Source of the DNA: Pempheris klunzingeri
Lineage: Eukaryota; Chordata; Actinopteri; Acropomatiformes; Pempheridae
Assembly: GCF_042242105.1 (NCBI RefSeq)
Contig: NW_027254961.1
Span: 10,001-74,000 of the forward strand
Length of the DNA stretch: 64,000 bases
Direction of reading: 5' to 3'
The position numbers and the translations under genes were made by a program. Of the stretch, positions 35,309-47,970 are shown piece by piece (position 1 is the first letter of the stretch; each line of letters opens with the position of its first letter). The notes beneath the pieces are model-generated. The model saw nothing but the letters and a program-made list of their open reading frames with translations, ran no database searches and was not told the origin of the DNA.

Positions 35309-38300
35309 ATGGAGATGGAAGGGTATGTACCCAGCATTTACTCTTCTTCTGCACATTAATACTGCAGATGGAAGCACAACAAACAGGAAAGCATGGGTTA
35401 GTTAGTGTCAACTCAGTCACACAGTTTAAAGGAGACTGAGTCAGTTTTAGGAGACATTTACTAAAACTGAGTGTCTGACTCGGATTAAAACATCATAAAG
35501 CTCCAGTGAACGACAGGATATTTAATATAGATCAGATCTTTTATTGAACTAAACTCGAGTACAAATACTTTGCTGCCAGCTGAAATCCTGAATTCAAAAC
35601 TAAAAAGCACGAAAACATCGACAGATCAAAAGTGAAACTAACAGCAGAGCACTTGATCTTGATCTCTGGATCTTTATGAAATTATGTGACTTTGGTGTTT
35701 TGAAGGTTTGTTCAGATCCAACATCTGTGTAACACACAGGAACACAGACACACTGACTGATGGAGGCAGCAGCTCCTGAGTCCTGTGAGCTAAAATCGTG
35801 TTAAAGGTTTTCTGAACAGGAAACCATGTTATGAAGTCAGTGAGAACAAAATGATTGAAAACGTGACTAAAGATTAGAGTGATAGAATAAAATGGTAAAA
35901 CAAATGGATTGAAAAGGCTAAAATAAAGATGTTAAATCTCGTTTAAAAGTCTTTAAGATCCTTGTTTGATTCAAAAATATTCAGGAGGAAAACTGTTAGT
36001 TTCCCATCCTCCCATCCTCTTTTCTACTGTACAAATTAGATCTGGAACTAATCAATCGATTAGTTACCAAACTGTTAAATTAATCTCCCACTTGTTTCCA
36101 TCAGGGTCGTCCAGCAGAGGTCAGAGTCTCCTGATCTCAGCTGTGTGTCCATGAAGAGCGACCACTCGATGAATCAACCCTTTTCTTTCAAAGAGTCTGC
36201 TGATCACAGGTCAGTAATCAATAGATCTGGTCCTGTTTTATTGTGTTTTAAAGTGCTCCTGTTTCAGCTGAACCTCCTAAAACACGTCTGGCCTTTGACA
36301 GATGTTTAAATTTCCAGCTGACAGGAACAGATCAGCTTTAAAGTGTGACAGCAGCGATACGATTGGCTGTTACAGACATTTACAGCGAGCAGGGACGCCG
36401 CAACATGATCAATAATCAATAACGACCAAGTGATTCATGTTCACGTCCCGTTTTTCTCCACAGAGCTGATCAGGACACTTCAGAGGTTCTCACTGGTCGC
36501 CCTCAAACCGACCTGGACTCCGTATTTATGGTGTGTGAGGAAGAACAACACAGTTTAATTTGAAAACAGTCGACATGACGGACGTTTTATTACCAGCAGG
36601 GACGTATTTATATATTTATATATTTATGTGTTTATATATTTATGTGTTTATATATTTATATATTTATGTGTTTATATATTTATGTGTTTATATATTTATA
36701 TATTTATGTGTTTATATATTTATGTGTTTATATATTTATGTGTTTATGTATTTATGTGTTTATATGTTTATATATTTATGTGTTTATGGGGGAACCTGAG
36801 CGCAACATCTTCCCAAACTCAACTGATTTATTCTTCAGGTAGTTTTGAGCATCAGGGTGAGAAACAGCCAAAGCAATAATGTTAGATTAATTAACTCACC
36901 AAACAGGGAAACAAAATACAGGGATCTTAATGGTCTCCCTAACGAAACACAGGAGCTATGACTTTTTTAAACTTTACATTTTGGTGCAAAATGCATGAAA
37001 ACATAAATGAATGGTCCTATTTTTTCCTTTGGAAAATGATCATGGTATAAGGGGGATAATGTCCTGAGCATCGGACGGTTATCTGCTCACATCGTCTATT
37101 ACTTCCTGATAATGGATCCTTTAGCTGGCTAACTGATGTTAGCTCGCTAACTTAGCTTCATCGTCTGAACGACAATAACTAAGAAAATACTATTCAGAAC
37201 ATTTAAACAAAATCAAATCACAGACAGCACAAATTCATTAAAGTAAAACCGGTTTGGCTTTGCGTTGCTAAAATAAGCTAAGCTAACACAAACGACTCAT
37301 TTCACACACGAGCGTGTAGCGTTAGCATGTAGCATTAGCGTAACATGACTCGACTGTATGTTTTAATGATTAACTCGTGTCGTTTTCTGTTCCAGCTGCT
37401 TGAGGAAAGCATCATCGGTTTTGTGAAGAAGGAGCTGAAGAGGCTTCAGAGGGTCCTGAGGAAGGATTACCCAGAATGCTTAGGTGGGGAGGAGGAGGAG
37501 GAGGAGGAGGCGGTGTTGGGCGGTGAGGATGAAGAGCAGGGAAAGAGCAGCAGGGAGGAGTTTGTGAAGATCACCCTGAACTTCCTGAGGAGGATGAACC
37601 AGGACGAGCTGGCTGACCGTCTGCAGAGCAGTAAGAGGATTTTAACAGGATGGAGAGACGACGTTTACATCTGCTGACGAATAAAAACACTCACTGTGTG
37701 ACACATGACCTCTAAAGCAGTAAAATCTTCAGTGTGTTCGTTCTGCTGGGTGATTTTGTATTGAGGTCTTTGACATGAACCACTTGAACTGGCAAAGTGA
37801 CACCGAAACAAGAGCAGCAAACCATAAAAATTGGCACAAGACACTAAAATAAAAACAGCGTTTCACGAAAGAAACCTAACAGAAGGCTTAAAGTGGAGGT
37901 AAGGCAGCAAACCTCCACTTTAAGCGTCCGTCCTAGCGTTTTGAAGTAGTGTCAGTGCGCCGCTGTCACAAAAACAAGCTATCAGCATCTTCAAAAACAA
38001 CCATCTGCTGATCAGCTGCTTGATCAAAACAGAATATATCATCACTGCTGCTTGTGCCCATGTTGTTTATTTACTGATGAAGTAGAAAGAATGCCATGTT
38101 GCCAACGGCTAATGCTACCGCTAACAGTCTGGCTACTGTCTGTCTGCTGTGATAAAGACAGAGTAAAACATCTGGTTATATTGATAAGAAGGCATATTGT
38201 GTTACTGATTAAGGAACATTTGAAAGAATACCAATATGGCTAACTCTACTGCTTGTAGTCTGGCTACTGTCCAAAGGAAGAATCCCAATTTGAAATGGAA

Positions 38301-41300
38301 ACGCTGATCTCAGTCTGATAAATGAAGAGTAAAACATCTGGTTGCATCCAAAAAAATAGGCAGGTTGTGTTATTTACTGCTTAAATACAAAGAATGGCTA
38401 TAAATTAATCTATGATCTGAACGTACCTTCTTTGTGCCGTAAATTAAGCCTTTATCTTCCCAGGAGGTCGGACAGAACTACACAGAAAAAGAGATGCTCA
38501 TAGGGAACCAATCTAAACTCCAATGGTCGTCATTCTACAGCCATTACACCGTGCAATAAACATTTACTTCATAATGATAAGTTAAAGCAAGAACGTTGTC
38601 GACTTCCACTTTAAGTAAGAGTCGCATACTATAAGATAAATGGCAGATGGTGCTAAAACAAAAATGGTGTACCCTCAGCTACAGAAATCTCTTTTTTGCA
38701 TTCACTGTTATTTCCACTCATTTGTTTTATGCTCTTTCAGAATCTCCTGCCTTTTGCCAGCACAAACTCAAATCTTATCTACGGGGGAAGTTTGAGTGTG
38801 TGTTTGAGGGGATCGCCAACGCAGGAAACCCAACTCTTCTGAATCAGATCTACACAGAGCTCCACATCACAGAGGGAGGGACCACAGAGGTCAACGACGA
38901 ACACGAAGTCAGACAGATCGAAACAGCATCCAGGAAACCAGACAGACCAGAAACAACCATCAGATGTGATGACATCTTCAAACCCCCACCTGGAAGAGAG
39001 GAACCAATCAGAACGGTGATGACAAAGGGAGTGGCCGGCATCGGGAAAACAGTCTTAACGCAGAAGTTCACGCTGGACTGGGCTGAAGACAAAGCCAACC
39101 AGGACATACAGTTCATGTTTCCTTTCACCTTCAGAGAGCTGAATGTGCTGAAAGAGAAAAAGTGCAGCTTGGTGGAACTTGTTCATCGATTCTTTCCTGA
39201 AACCAAAGACGCAGGAATCTGCAGGTTTGAAGAGTTCCAGGTCGTCTTCATCTTCGACGGTCTGGACGAGTGTCGACTTCCTCTGGACTTCCTCAACAAT
39301 GAGGTCCTGACTGATGTGACAGAGTCCACCTCAGTGGATGTGCTGCTGACAAACCTCATCAGGGGGAATCTGCTTCCCTCTGCTCGCCTCTGGATAACCA
39401 CACGACCTGCAGCAGCCAATCAGATCCCTCCTGAGTGTGTTGGCATGGTGACAGAGGTCAGAGGGTTCACCGACCCTCAGAAGGAGGAGTACTTCAGGAA
39501 GAGATTCAGAGATAAAAAGCTGGCCAGCAGAATCATCTCCCACATCAAGAAGTCAAGAACTCTTCACATCATGTGCCACATCCCGGTCTTCTGCTGGATC
39601 ACTGCTACAGTTCTGGAGGACATGTTGAAAAAGAAAGAGAAAGAGGAAGAAGAGTTGCCCAAGACCCTGACTGAGATGTACATCCACTTCCTGGTGGTTC
39701 AGACCAAACTGAAGAACATGAAGTACAACGACGGCGATCAGACAGATTCACACTGGAGTCCAGAGAGCAGGAAGATGATCGAGTCTCTGGGAAAACTGGC
39801 GTTTGAGCAGCTGCAGAAAGGGAACCTGATCTTCTATGAATCAGACCTGACAGAGTGCGGCATCGATATCAGAGCAGCCTCAGTGTACTCAGGAGTGTTC
39901 ACACAGATCTTTAGAGAAGAAAGAGGGCTCTACCAGGACAAGGTGTTCTGCTTCGTCCATCTGAGCGTTCAGGAGTTTCTGGCAGCTCTTCATGTCCATC
40001 TGACCTTCAACAACTCTGGGATTGATCTCCTGACAGAGGCGTCTACACCAACGACAGACACGTCCCAAGTGAAGCGATTCTACCAGAGTGCCGTGGACAA
40101 GGCCTTAGAGAGTCCAAATGGACACCTGGACTTGTTCCTGCGCTTTTTCGTAGGCCTTACCCTGCAGGCCAATCTGGATCTCCTACGAGGCCTTCTTGGT
40201 CAGACAGGACATTGCTCACCTACCAATCAGACAACAGTCCAGATCATTCAGAGGAAAATCAGGGACGATCCCGGCCCAGAAAGAAGCATCAATCTGTTCC
40301 ACTGTCTGAATGAGCTGAATGATCATTCTCTAGTGGAGGAGATCCAACAGTCCCTGAGTTCAGGAAGTCTCTCCACGGATAAACTGTCTCCTGCTCAGTG
40401 GTCAGCTCTGGTCTTCATGTTACTGTCATCAGAAGAAGATCTGGACGTGTTTGACCTGAAGAAATACTCTGCTTCAGAGGAGGCTCTTCTGAGGCTGCTG
40501 CCAGTGGTCAAAGCCTCAAACAAAGCTCTGTAGGTACACAGATAGTTAAGACTGATTCCTTATACTGCATACAGATGTAAGTTATTGTTTGCTCAATTTT
40601 GTTTTCCCAGGTTGAGTATCTGCAAGCTATCAGAGAAAAGCTGCGAAGCTCTGGCCTCAGTTCTCAGCTCCCCGTCCTCCAGTCTGAGAGAGCTGGACCT
40701 CGGTAGCAACAACCTCCAGGACTCAGGAGTGGAGCAGCTTTCTGCTGGACTGCAGAGTCCACACTGTAGGCTGGAAACTCTAAAGTGAGTTGACCTCATG
40801 ACGATGACATTCACAAAATGTTTCGGCTTGCTTAGTCATGCAAATGGGGTTTCAGGGTTTGAGCCTTGATTGCCAAAACATTTCTACTTATTTTATCAGG
40901 TTAAATCAAACCGGCCTCACAGACGACTGCTGCCAGACGTTTGCTTCAATTCTCAGCTCCGAGTCCTCGACTCTGAGAAAGCTGGACCTGAGTAACAACA
41001 ACTTGGGGGATTCAGGGTTCATGCAGCTCTCTGTTGGTCTGGAAAGTCCATATTGTAAATTGGAAACTCTAGGGTAAGAGCTTCAAGGTTGTCAGAACTG
41101 ATTTTCAGCATTTTAGTAACGAAAAAAGTTTATGCTGGTTTGGTTGCAGCTCACAGTTAGATCATTATTAATCATTATTAAACTGGGATACAAGCTAATG
41201 TCGAGATGATTTATCTCCAGTTTAAATTTTTGACTACTTAAAGACCTGAATTCCATCTGGGAGCTTCTAAAATCTTTGGGCCCTCTGTCTGTCCAATCTA

Positions 41301-44300
41301 ACGGAAACGTCAAAGGGGATTTAACATAAGAAATATGTTGTTTTTCCCATTTATTGATCCAGGGTCAGCATCTGCGATCTATCAGGGAGAAGCTGTGCAG
41401 CTCTGGCCTCAGTTCTCAGCTCAGAGTCGTCTAGCCTGAGAGAGTTGGACCTGAGTAGAAACGACCTCCAGGATTCAGGGGTGACGCTGCTCTTTGCTGG
41501 ACTGGAGAGTCCACACTTTAAGATGAAGACTCTCAGGTAACATTTATTTTATACATATGGGTCGTCATAGAGGCACCACCCTGACAACCACATACCTGAG
41601 AGAGCGTCCTCCCCATAAAAGAAAAGGTCCAAGGCTGCGATTGTGTTGTAGCGTTGGTACAACCCTCTCTCTCTCCCTTGTTCCTTGTTTCTATCAGGTT
41701 GAACCAAACCAATCTTACAGAGAAAGCCTGTCAGGACGTATCAGCGGCTCTCAGCTCTCCCTCATCTACTCTGAGAGAGCTCGACATGAGCGACAACGAC
41801 CTGCAGGATTCAGGAGTGAAGCTTCTGTCTGCTGGGCTGCAGAGTCCACATTGTGGACTGGAGACTCTCAGGTCAGGACTCACCATGCTGTACCACAAAT
41901 CACAGTTAGAACCCTAATTTACATAGAGAGCACTACCAGTTCATAAACACTTAACCTGTGTTGGATTTTCTTTGCTAATAAGAGTTTAAAACAGATTGGG
42001 AAAGAAAGTGTTTTTAAAAATGTAAATAATCATTTAATCCCAAAGAAGTTCCTGCAAACAGTAGATTCACTTATGGAGGCGAAGTAAAATCAGACAAATG
42101 TTTTGTTTTTGATTAATGGCAGACCACTTTAAGAGCGCTATCGTAGCTTATTAGCTGCACACAGAAAATGGTGGTTCTTCAGCGGTTCTTTGCGGTGGTT
42201 GAGGTGCTCTATAGAACCTATTCAGCTCCTGTATGTTTCTTTAGAGGTTCTCTACTGGTTCTTCAGTTTAGGAAAGTTTAGCTGGGTAAAGATTTTCACT
42301 TGACAAAAGGTGCTATGTAGCACTCCTCTAAGATCACGAGCCAAAGAACGACTTTAGTATTAGTAGAATAAACGCCGGCCCAGTTAAGATAAAGTACTAG
42401 CATGTTTCCGGTTGGCTAAAGTGTTAGCCGTTAGCTTGCCAACCACCCTGCGAGTAGTCACTACGTCTCCTCTTTGCAGGCTGTCGGGCTGTATGATCAC
42501 AGAGGAAGGCTGCAAGTCTCTGGCCTCAGCTCTGAGCTCAAACCCCTCCCATCTGAGAGAGCTGGACCTGAGCTACAACCATCCAGGAGACTCAGGGGTG
42601 ACGCTGCTGTCTGCTGGACTGAAGGACCCCCAGTGGAGACTGGAGACCCTCAGGTAGGACTGACATGCTGCGATGTGGAGGCGGTTTGTTGTGAATAATC
42701 AATTAGTTTTTGGATAGCAGTAATTTATTCCATGGATGTGACTTTTCTTTCACCGTCACAGGACGGACCATGGCGGAGTCCAGAGGTTGAAACCAGGTCT
42801 GAGGAAATGTAAGTCTGTTTCAGTTTGTTATCGTAAAAGCCACAAACGACATTAACACCTTCTAAATCACTGGCATTTAAAAACTAGAGAAACTACAAAG
42901 CTACAGAATATTTGCTCTGGTTGTTTGCTTTATAAAGTCACCAAAGTTTTACTGATTTTGTCTGCGATTTTATGAATCAGAATTTTTTGGAAACATTTAT
43001 TAGTAATTTCCTAGAAAGTGTCCTTCAAATAATCATGTAATTTCTTTCTATTTATTTCACAAATGTATTTGACAGAAAAGGTCGATTTAAACCCAATTAA
43101 GATTAGTTTATCATTGAAAACTTTTCATACAGTTTAAATTCAACTCTTGTCTGTTTACACCATAGACTGTACATAAAAATGGACAACTGTCAAATCTCTG
43201 TCGCTCTCTGCTCATAAAAATGAGCCTCGCTCAGAAACTAAAACATGAAATAGTTCAAATCTCTTCTGGAGGGTTCACAGATCTTTAGTTTCTGTTTCCT
43301 GTCTTAATTTAGTCTCCTCTGATGAACAACATGTCTGATTCCTGGATTTTCTCCATGTTTCTCCCAGTCTGAAGTCTTTTCTCACTCATTCTGCTTCAGT
43401 GACTTCTGGAACCTTTTAGCTGAGGTTGGACACATTTTAGGGACATGAAGAAGAAGAAGATCCTCCTACTACACAGACAGACCATTTAAACTGCAGAGGC
43501 CAGAGAGTTAACTTAAACTGTGATCTCTTCCTAACCAGGTAGTTCTGGTGCCTAAACCTAACCAAACTGCCGCTAAAAGCTGAAAATCCAGATAATCCTC
43601 CAGAGTGAAAGTCCTGCAACTAAACCACATCAGCCTCAATGTTCATAAATGAGTTGTAGGATCAAACTGGTGTTAAACAGCCGAACAGCGTCCATCTGGA
43701 TATTTGCACCCAGATGGCACTCAGGTGGTCTTTTTAATAGTCAAAGTAATCCTGTTGTATTGTCCCCATTTAGACGCCTGTGATTTGAGGCTGGACAAAA
43801 ACACAGCACACACAAAGCTTCACGTGTCCGAAGACTTCAGAAAAGCATCAGTCGTGACGACGGACCACAAGAGTTTGGATCGTCCAAAGAGATTTGACTG
43901 CTTGCTTCAGCTGCTGAGTAGAACTGTTCTGACTGGTCGCTGTTACTTGGAGGTGGAGAGGAAAGGGCCGGTGGGCGTAGGAGTGGCGTACGAAGGAATT
44001 CAAAGGAAAGGGAAGGGAGACGACTGCCAGCTCGGAAAGAACGATAAGTCCTGGAGTCTGTACTGCTCTGATGATAAATACTGTGTGTACCTGGACGGTC
44101 CTGCTGGCGTTCTGTCCTTCTACAGGGTCTCCTCTGACACACTGATCCACCTTCACACCTTCAGCATCATGGTCACTGAACCTCTGTACCTCGGGTTTGG
44201 ATTCATGTCTGAATCTTTTGAGCCCTCAGTCTCACTGTTAAAGGTGGAAGAAGAAAAGTCTCTTCCTGAGGACTCAGACACTCAAAATGCTGACCGCTAA
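35309..44300 (+). CDS. NLRC3-like NLR with B30.2, copy B
   Basis: Paralogue of copy A. Exons: 35309-35322, 36105-36209, 36464-36530, 37396-37630, 38741-40529, 40611-40784, 40900-41073, 41363-41536, 41698-41871, 42480-42653, 42762-42808, 43774-44300. All junctions are GT-AG and in phase; total 3654 nt, 1217 aa. It lacks the Pro-Gly exon and one of the two MKSD peptide exons; both are phase 2-2, so the frame is kept. Walker A GVAGIGKT is at about 237-244; Walker B FIFDGLDE and LWITTRP are intact. Five LRR exons. The B30.2 exon lacks 20 residues that copy A has between SDDRYSV and YLDGPAG, a core SPRY strand-and-loop region, so its fold or ligand site is probably altered. It ends ordinarily (NADR, TAA). 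The start exon is uncertain, as in copy A. Confidence 0.88.
36603..36790 (+). repeat. TATTTATRTGTT intronic satellite, copy B
   Basis: Shorter counterpart of the array at 23508-23855, about 190 bases. Confidence 0.95.
37696..38325 (+). other. Intron segment absent from NLR copy A
   Basis: About 630 bases between exon 5 and the NACHT exon have no counterpart in copy A. It holds two diverged versions of GAGTAAAACATCTGGTT and TAACAGTCTGGCTACTGTC. The GAGTAAAACATCTGGTTGCA text follows immediately in both genes. Copy A therefore looks like a deletion between repeats, although insertion in B is not excluded. Confidence 0.7.
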
Positions 44301-44497
44301 CAGGGTCTCAGCTGTGATTATCGATCAGATCGGCACATCCAGGAACTTTGAACTTTGGCGTGCAACACGTCTTCGTCCCTTTCTGGGGAAAAACAAATGA
44401 TGCTCGCCATAGACTTGAATGTAAAATAGCAGTAGAACACAAAACTAACCACCTTCAGTTACGTCCCTTCATCCTCCAGCATCCAGCGGATCAATCA

Positions 44498-44960
44498 GGT
44501 CCGTCAGTGACCCCCCAGAGGTCAGAGGGTCCGTCAGTGACCCCCCAGAGGTCAGAGGGTCCGTCAGTGACCCCCCAGTGGTCAATAAGGTCTGTCAGTG
44601 ACCCCCCAGAGGTCAGAGGGTCCGTCAGTGACCCCCCAGTGGTCAATAAGGTCTGTCAGTGACCCCCCAGAGGTAAATAAGGTCCGTCAGTGACCCCCCA
44701 GAGGTAAATAAGGTCTGTCAGTGACCCCCCAGTGGTCAATAAGGTCTGTCAGTGACCCCCCAGTGGTCAGAGGGTCCGTCAGTGACCCCCCCAGAGGTCA
44801 GAGGGTCCGTCAGTGACCCCCCAGTGGTCAATAAGGTCCGTCAGTGACCCCCCAGAGGTAAATAAGGTCCGTCAGTGACCCCCCAGAGGTCAGAGGGTCC
44901 GTCAGTGACCCCCCAGTGGTCAGAGGGTCCGTCAGTGACCCCCCAGTGGTCAGAGGGTCC
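44498..44960 (+). repeat. ~31-bp minisatellite, array 2 (about 15 units)
   Basis: Same unit as array 1, with frequent GTGGTCA and GAGGTAAATAA variants. It starts after GATCAATCAG about 200 bases after the copy B stop codon and ends at GGTCCTACCTACCTCACTGA. It may lie in the copy B 3' UTR, since the next AATAAA is at 45341. Confidence 0.96.
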
Positions 44961-45095
44961 TACCTACCTCACTGAGTCTCCAGGTCAGCTCTGCTAACAC
45001 TATGCTAGCTAGCATTAGCACTGTGCTCTGACAGCTCACCTAGCTAACGTTAGCTTATAGCCTATACGTTAGCTTACGTTAGCCCGGTCAGTGCA
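44961..45095 (+). repeat. Minisatellite right-flank module (R2), copy 1
   Basis: TACCTACCTCACTGAGTCTC, then GCTAACACTATGCTAGCTAG to GTTAGCTTACGTTAGCCCGG. It is nearly identical to 48656-48785. Confidence 0.9.
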
Positions 45096-45340
45096 GCCTG
45101 AGCTCCAACCAGGAAGTGTTAGCAGCCGACAGAGAACCCAGAGCCACTAGAACCTGTTCTCCATCAGGATATGAACTTTAGACAGTTATTATTATCTGTC
45201 TGTTCTTTAAAGTTTAAACGTTTAAACATTATAGCTGTAATAAGAATTACCTGCTGTGGTGCACGCTGAGCTCACAGCTCCAGGGTGGATTTGACTCAAG
45301 CTGTTTCTGTTACTGACTGTGTTTCATTTATTTGTATGTC

Positions 45341-45346
45341 AATAAA
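45341..45346 (+). terminator. AATAAA, possible poly(A) signal
   Basis: First AATAAA seen downstream of the copy B NLR stop, about 1 kb away. A weak assignment based on position only. Confidence 0.3.
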
Positions 45347-45542
45347 ATTGTTGGACACAAAATTCTGCTGTCATATACATGAGTCTGAGAAATTGTGCAG
45401 GTCAGGATTTTTTTCATGTGAGTATGAATCTAAAAGCTGTGAGTGCAAAGTCTTGTGAATACAACTCTAATTTCTACGACTACGAAGTCTTTTCTGTGAA
45501 CACGAATTCAAGTTTGTGGGTACGAGTAGAAAAGTGTTGAAA

Positions 45543-45550
45543 TGACGTCA
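45543..45550 (+). promoter_or_regulatory. CRE-like palindrome TGACGTCA
   Basis: A perfect TGACGTCA, about 50 bases before the ATG of the hypothetical gene at 45599. Full CRE motifs near start sites bind CREB/ATF proteins in general; function here is inferred. Confidence 0.4.
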
Positions 45551-45598
45551 CGTAGGTCACCGGGAAAAATAATCAAACCTCCGTTCCTCAAACCGCAC

Positions 45599-47473
45599 AT
45601 GTGCCAAAGCAAAGACTGGCTGACAGCAGTGGACCGAGTGGAGCTGAAGCATCACAGGTGAAGTCAACAATGTGTATATCCAATATTTAGTTCATAAAAC
45701 TGTACTTTATTAAACAATGTAGTTCATGGACTTACAGACTTACTCCTTTAGCTCGCAAGCTAACGACACGCTGGTGACGCTAAGTTAGTGCTAGCATTAC
45801 TAGCATCAGAAGTTGGTTTGTGCTAGTTAATCAGCTCTGACAAGTGTCTGAACTGTCACAGCTTATTGAGAGGGTAAATACAATTTTATCAAAGTTAGTA
45901 ATTGCATTAACCTCAGTACGATATGACTTGCACAATTACTTTTTTGGTTTGTAGCCTTTAGAGAACAATGATACAATGCAACTTAATTTCACTTGACACC
46001 TTCTCTGTTTTCAGATAAACAGCACCAGTAATGACAACATCAGTGACCTGGTTGACGATGTTGTGACCTGCGGATACACTGGAATCGTGTCTCTGGAAAA
46101 CAAAGAAATTGAGGACTCTGGTATGTTTTAGCCAAGACAGGGTAATAAAGACATTAACCTTTTCTGCTGTCCTGCAGTACATTTGATATAGTGCAGTGTA
46201 AATGGTTAATTGATTCAAACTAAACAACCCATTAAATCTAAGCGTTTTGGAAAGCTTGATGTCACAATTTAAAATGAATGTAAATGATGAAATGTAATAT
46301 TGTGACGTAGGATAACAGTTTGATTAAACTAGACATGAACGGCTTACAGAAGGATGACTTGCATAGTTACATCGACAATAATATAACCAACAACATAACG
46401 CCTGTCATCCAGTTTATTAAAATCTCTGTGGTTTCTACTTTGACTAATCAAATGTTCTTATACACTAAAAGGTCAGTATTGTGGCGTCAAGCAGGAGGTC
46501 TAAAAGGAGCACACAGCAACAGTGGGGGCGGAACCAATCTGCGGCTGTGGAGTTGCTACCTGGGATAAAAAGACGGGCGCACATGGCACCTCGGGGAAAG
46601 GCTGATGAAGAAGGAAGCCACGGACAAACAAAAGGACAAAAGAGAGAGTTGCTGTGGCAAACTGTGCAGGACTGATCCCAACACAAAATCCTGGTGGCAG
46701 AAAAAACTGGTTAAGCTGCCGAAGGCTGCTGCTGGAGATGCTTTGTTAGTTTCTTCATGTCCATGTAAACCTGGTAAAGCCAATGCACTTTAGGGGGGAG
46801 TCATGAAATGCACTTTAAAATTGTACCATGCACTTTATGCACTTCAAATAGATAACTTAAAAACATAAGTAAAAAAGTATAAAATGCTAAAAAAGTTTGA
46901 TAAAATATTTTAAAATGTTTGACAATATAAATGTTAAAATTGCCTTTGTGCAAAATGCAGTGAAGATATATGTGGTGTATTATTGAATCTGTTTATATTT
47001 AATAATGTGAACATTTTTCTTTGTCTCTGTTTAAAGGTTCTTCACCTTGAAACCATACAACTTAAATCCTAAACAAACTGCAAAATAAAAGAAGGGAAAA
47101 AAATTAACAACGGTTTGGTTATTTGAGTGGAATCCAACTCGAGCCCGTGTGTAAGGGATCATCCTTTTCAAGTGGGGAAGCTGCACAGAAATCCTCCACT
47201 TAATGACAAAAAGAGGGGGGAAACTTGACAAGTATGATTTGTGTACATGTAAGGGATTTTATCAACTTGAAAACTAAAATGTATTGTTTTCATTTCAGAC
47301 TAACATTGTGTTAATCTCTTCATTAAGAACAAGAGGGCTCCAGCAACGACGTTACTCCAGAAGGGTTGACTGTAGGACGCATCATGCAGTGGATGACTGG
47401 ACAACGACATGAGCCCGTTCTGACTCTGGACACCTCCGCATACTTTTCTACTGACTGTAGCTCCATAGCATAA
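45599..47473 (+). CDS. Hypothetical small spliced gene, unknown
   Basis: I do not recognise this product. Three exons can be read in frame: 45599-45657 (MCQSKDWLTAVDRVELKHH), 46023-46120 (including DLVDDVVTCGYTGIVSLE) and 47334-47473 (including EGLTVGRIMQWMTGQRHEPV). Together they make 297 nt and 98 aa ending in TAA. Donors are GTGAAG and GTATGT; the last acceptor (AACAAG) is weak. TGACGTCA lies upstream and AATAAA follows at 47732. The last exon faintly recalls the C-terminal HECT-like segment of multi-copy fish G2E3-like proteins, but this is a memory-based impression. It may be a relic of a larger gene. A further open stretch at 46476-46675 could be an alternative exon. Confidence 0.35.
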
Positions 47474-47731
47474 TAATTCAGTATCTCACTGAAGGATGCC
47501 ATTTTTTTTTTTGCAAAATTGTTTTATTTTATTTTTTTTAAATACTGTCTGATAAGTATATGTGGTTGCATTTATTTCTGTAAAATTCTGTATATTGTGT
47601 TGCAGCGCACAAAGTTAGTTTTGTGGTGGGTGGGATTGTTTTGTTTTTGTTCTTGCCTTCCTGTTTGCTTGTTTTTTAATTTATTCTTTTTATTATTACT
47701 ATTATTAGTATTTGTACATACCATAAAACTC

Positions 47732-47737
47732 AATAAA
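47732..47737 (+). terminator. AATAAA, possible poly(A) signal
   Basis: AATAAA about 260 bases after the stop of the hypothetical gene, in an AT/T-rich stretch. Confidence 0.35.
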
Positions 47738-47970
47738 AAGAATATATAAAAAAAATCATGCATCAAGATGAATTCTAAGATGGTTTTTTCTCTTGACTTG
47801 ACACAAGGCAGTAAATGAATGGCAGCATACCTCTGAATGTGTCATGTTTCAGATATGGTTAGTGAACGCTTTCCAAGGCCAGCCAGCATGAGTGGCACTT
47901 CCTCTTCTCCTTTTGGTGTTTTTTCATCTTGTTTTTCAAGAAGAAAAAGGCTCACCAAAAAGTAAAGTAG

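Larger units (their letters stand above)
34885..44290 (+). repeat. Segmental duplication, copy B
   Basis: Counterpart of 20800-30795, offset 13.5-14.1 kb, in the same orientation. Differences are described under copy A. Introns are as similar as exons over most of the length, so the duplication is recent or has been homogenised by gene conversion. Confidence 0.93.
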
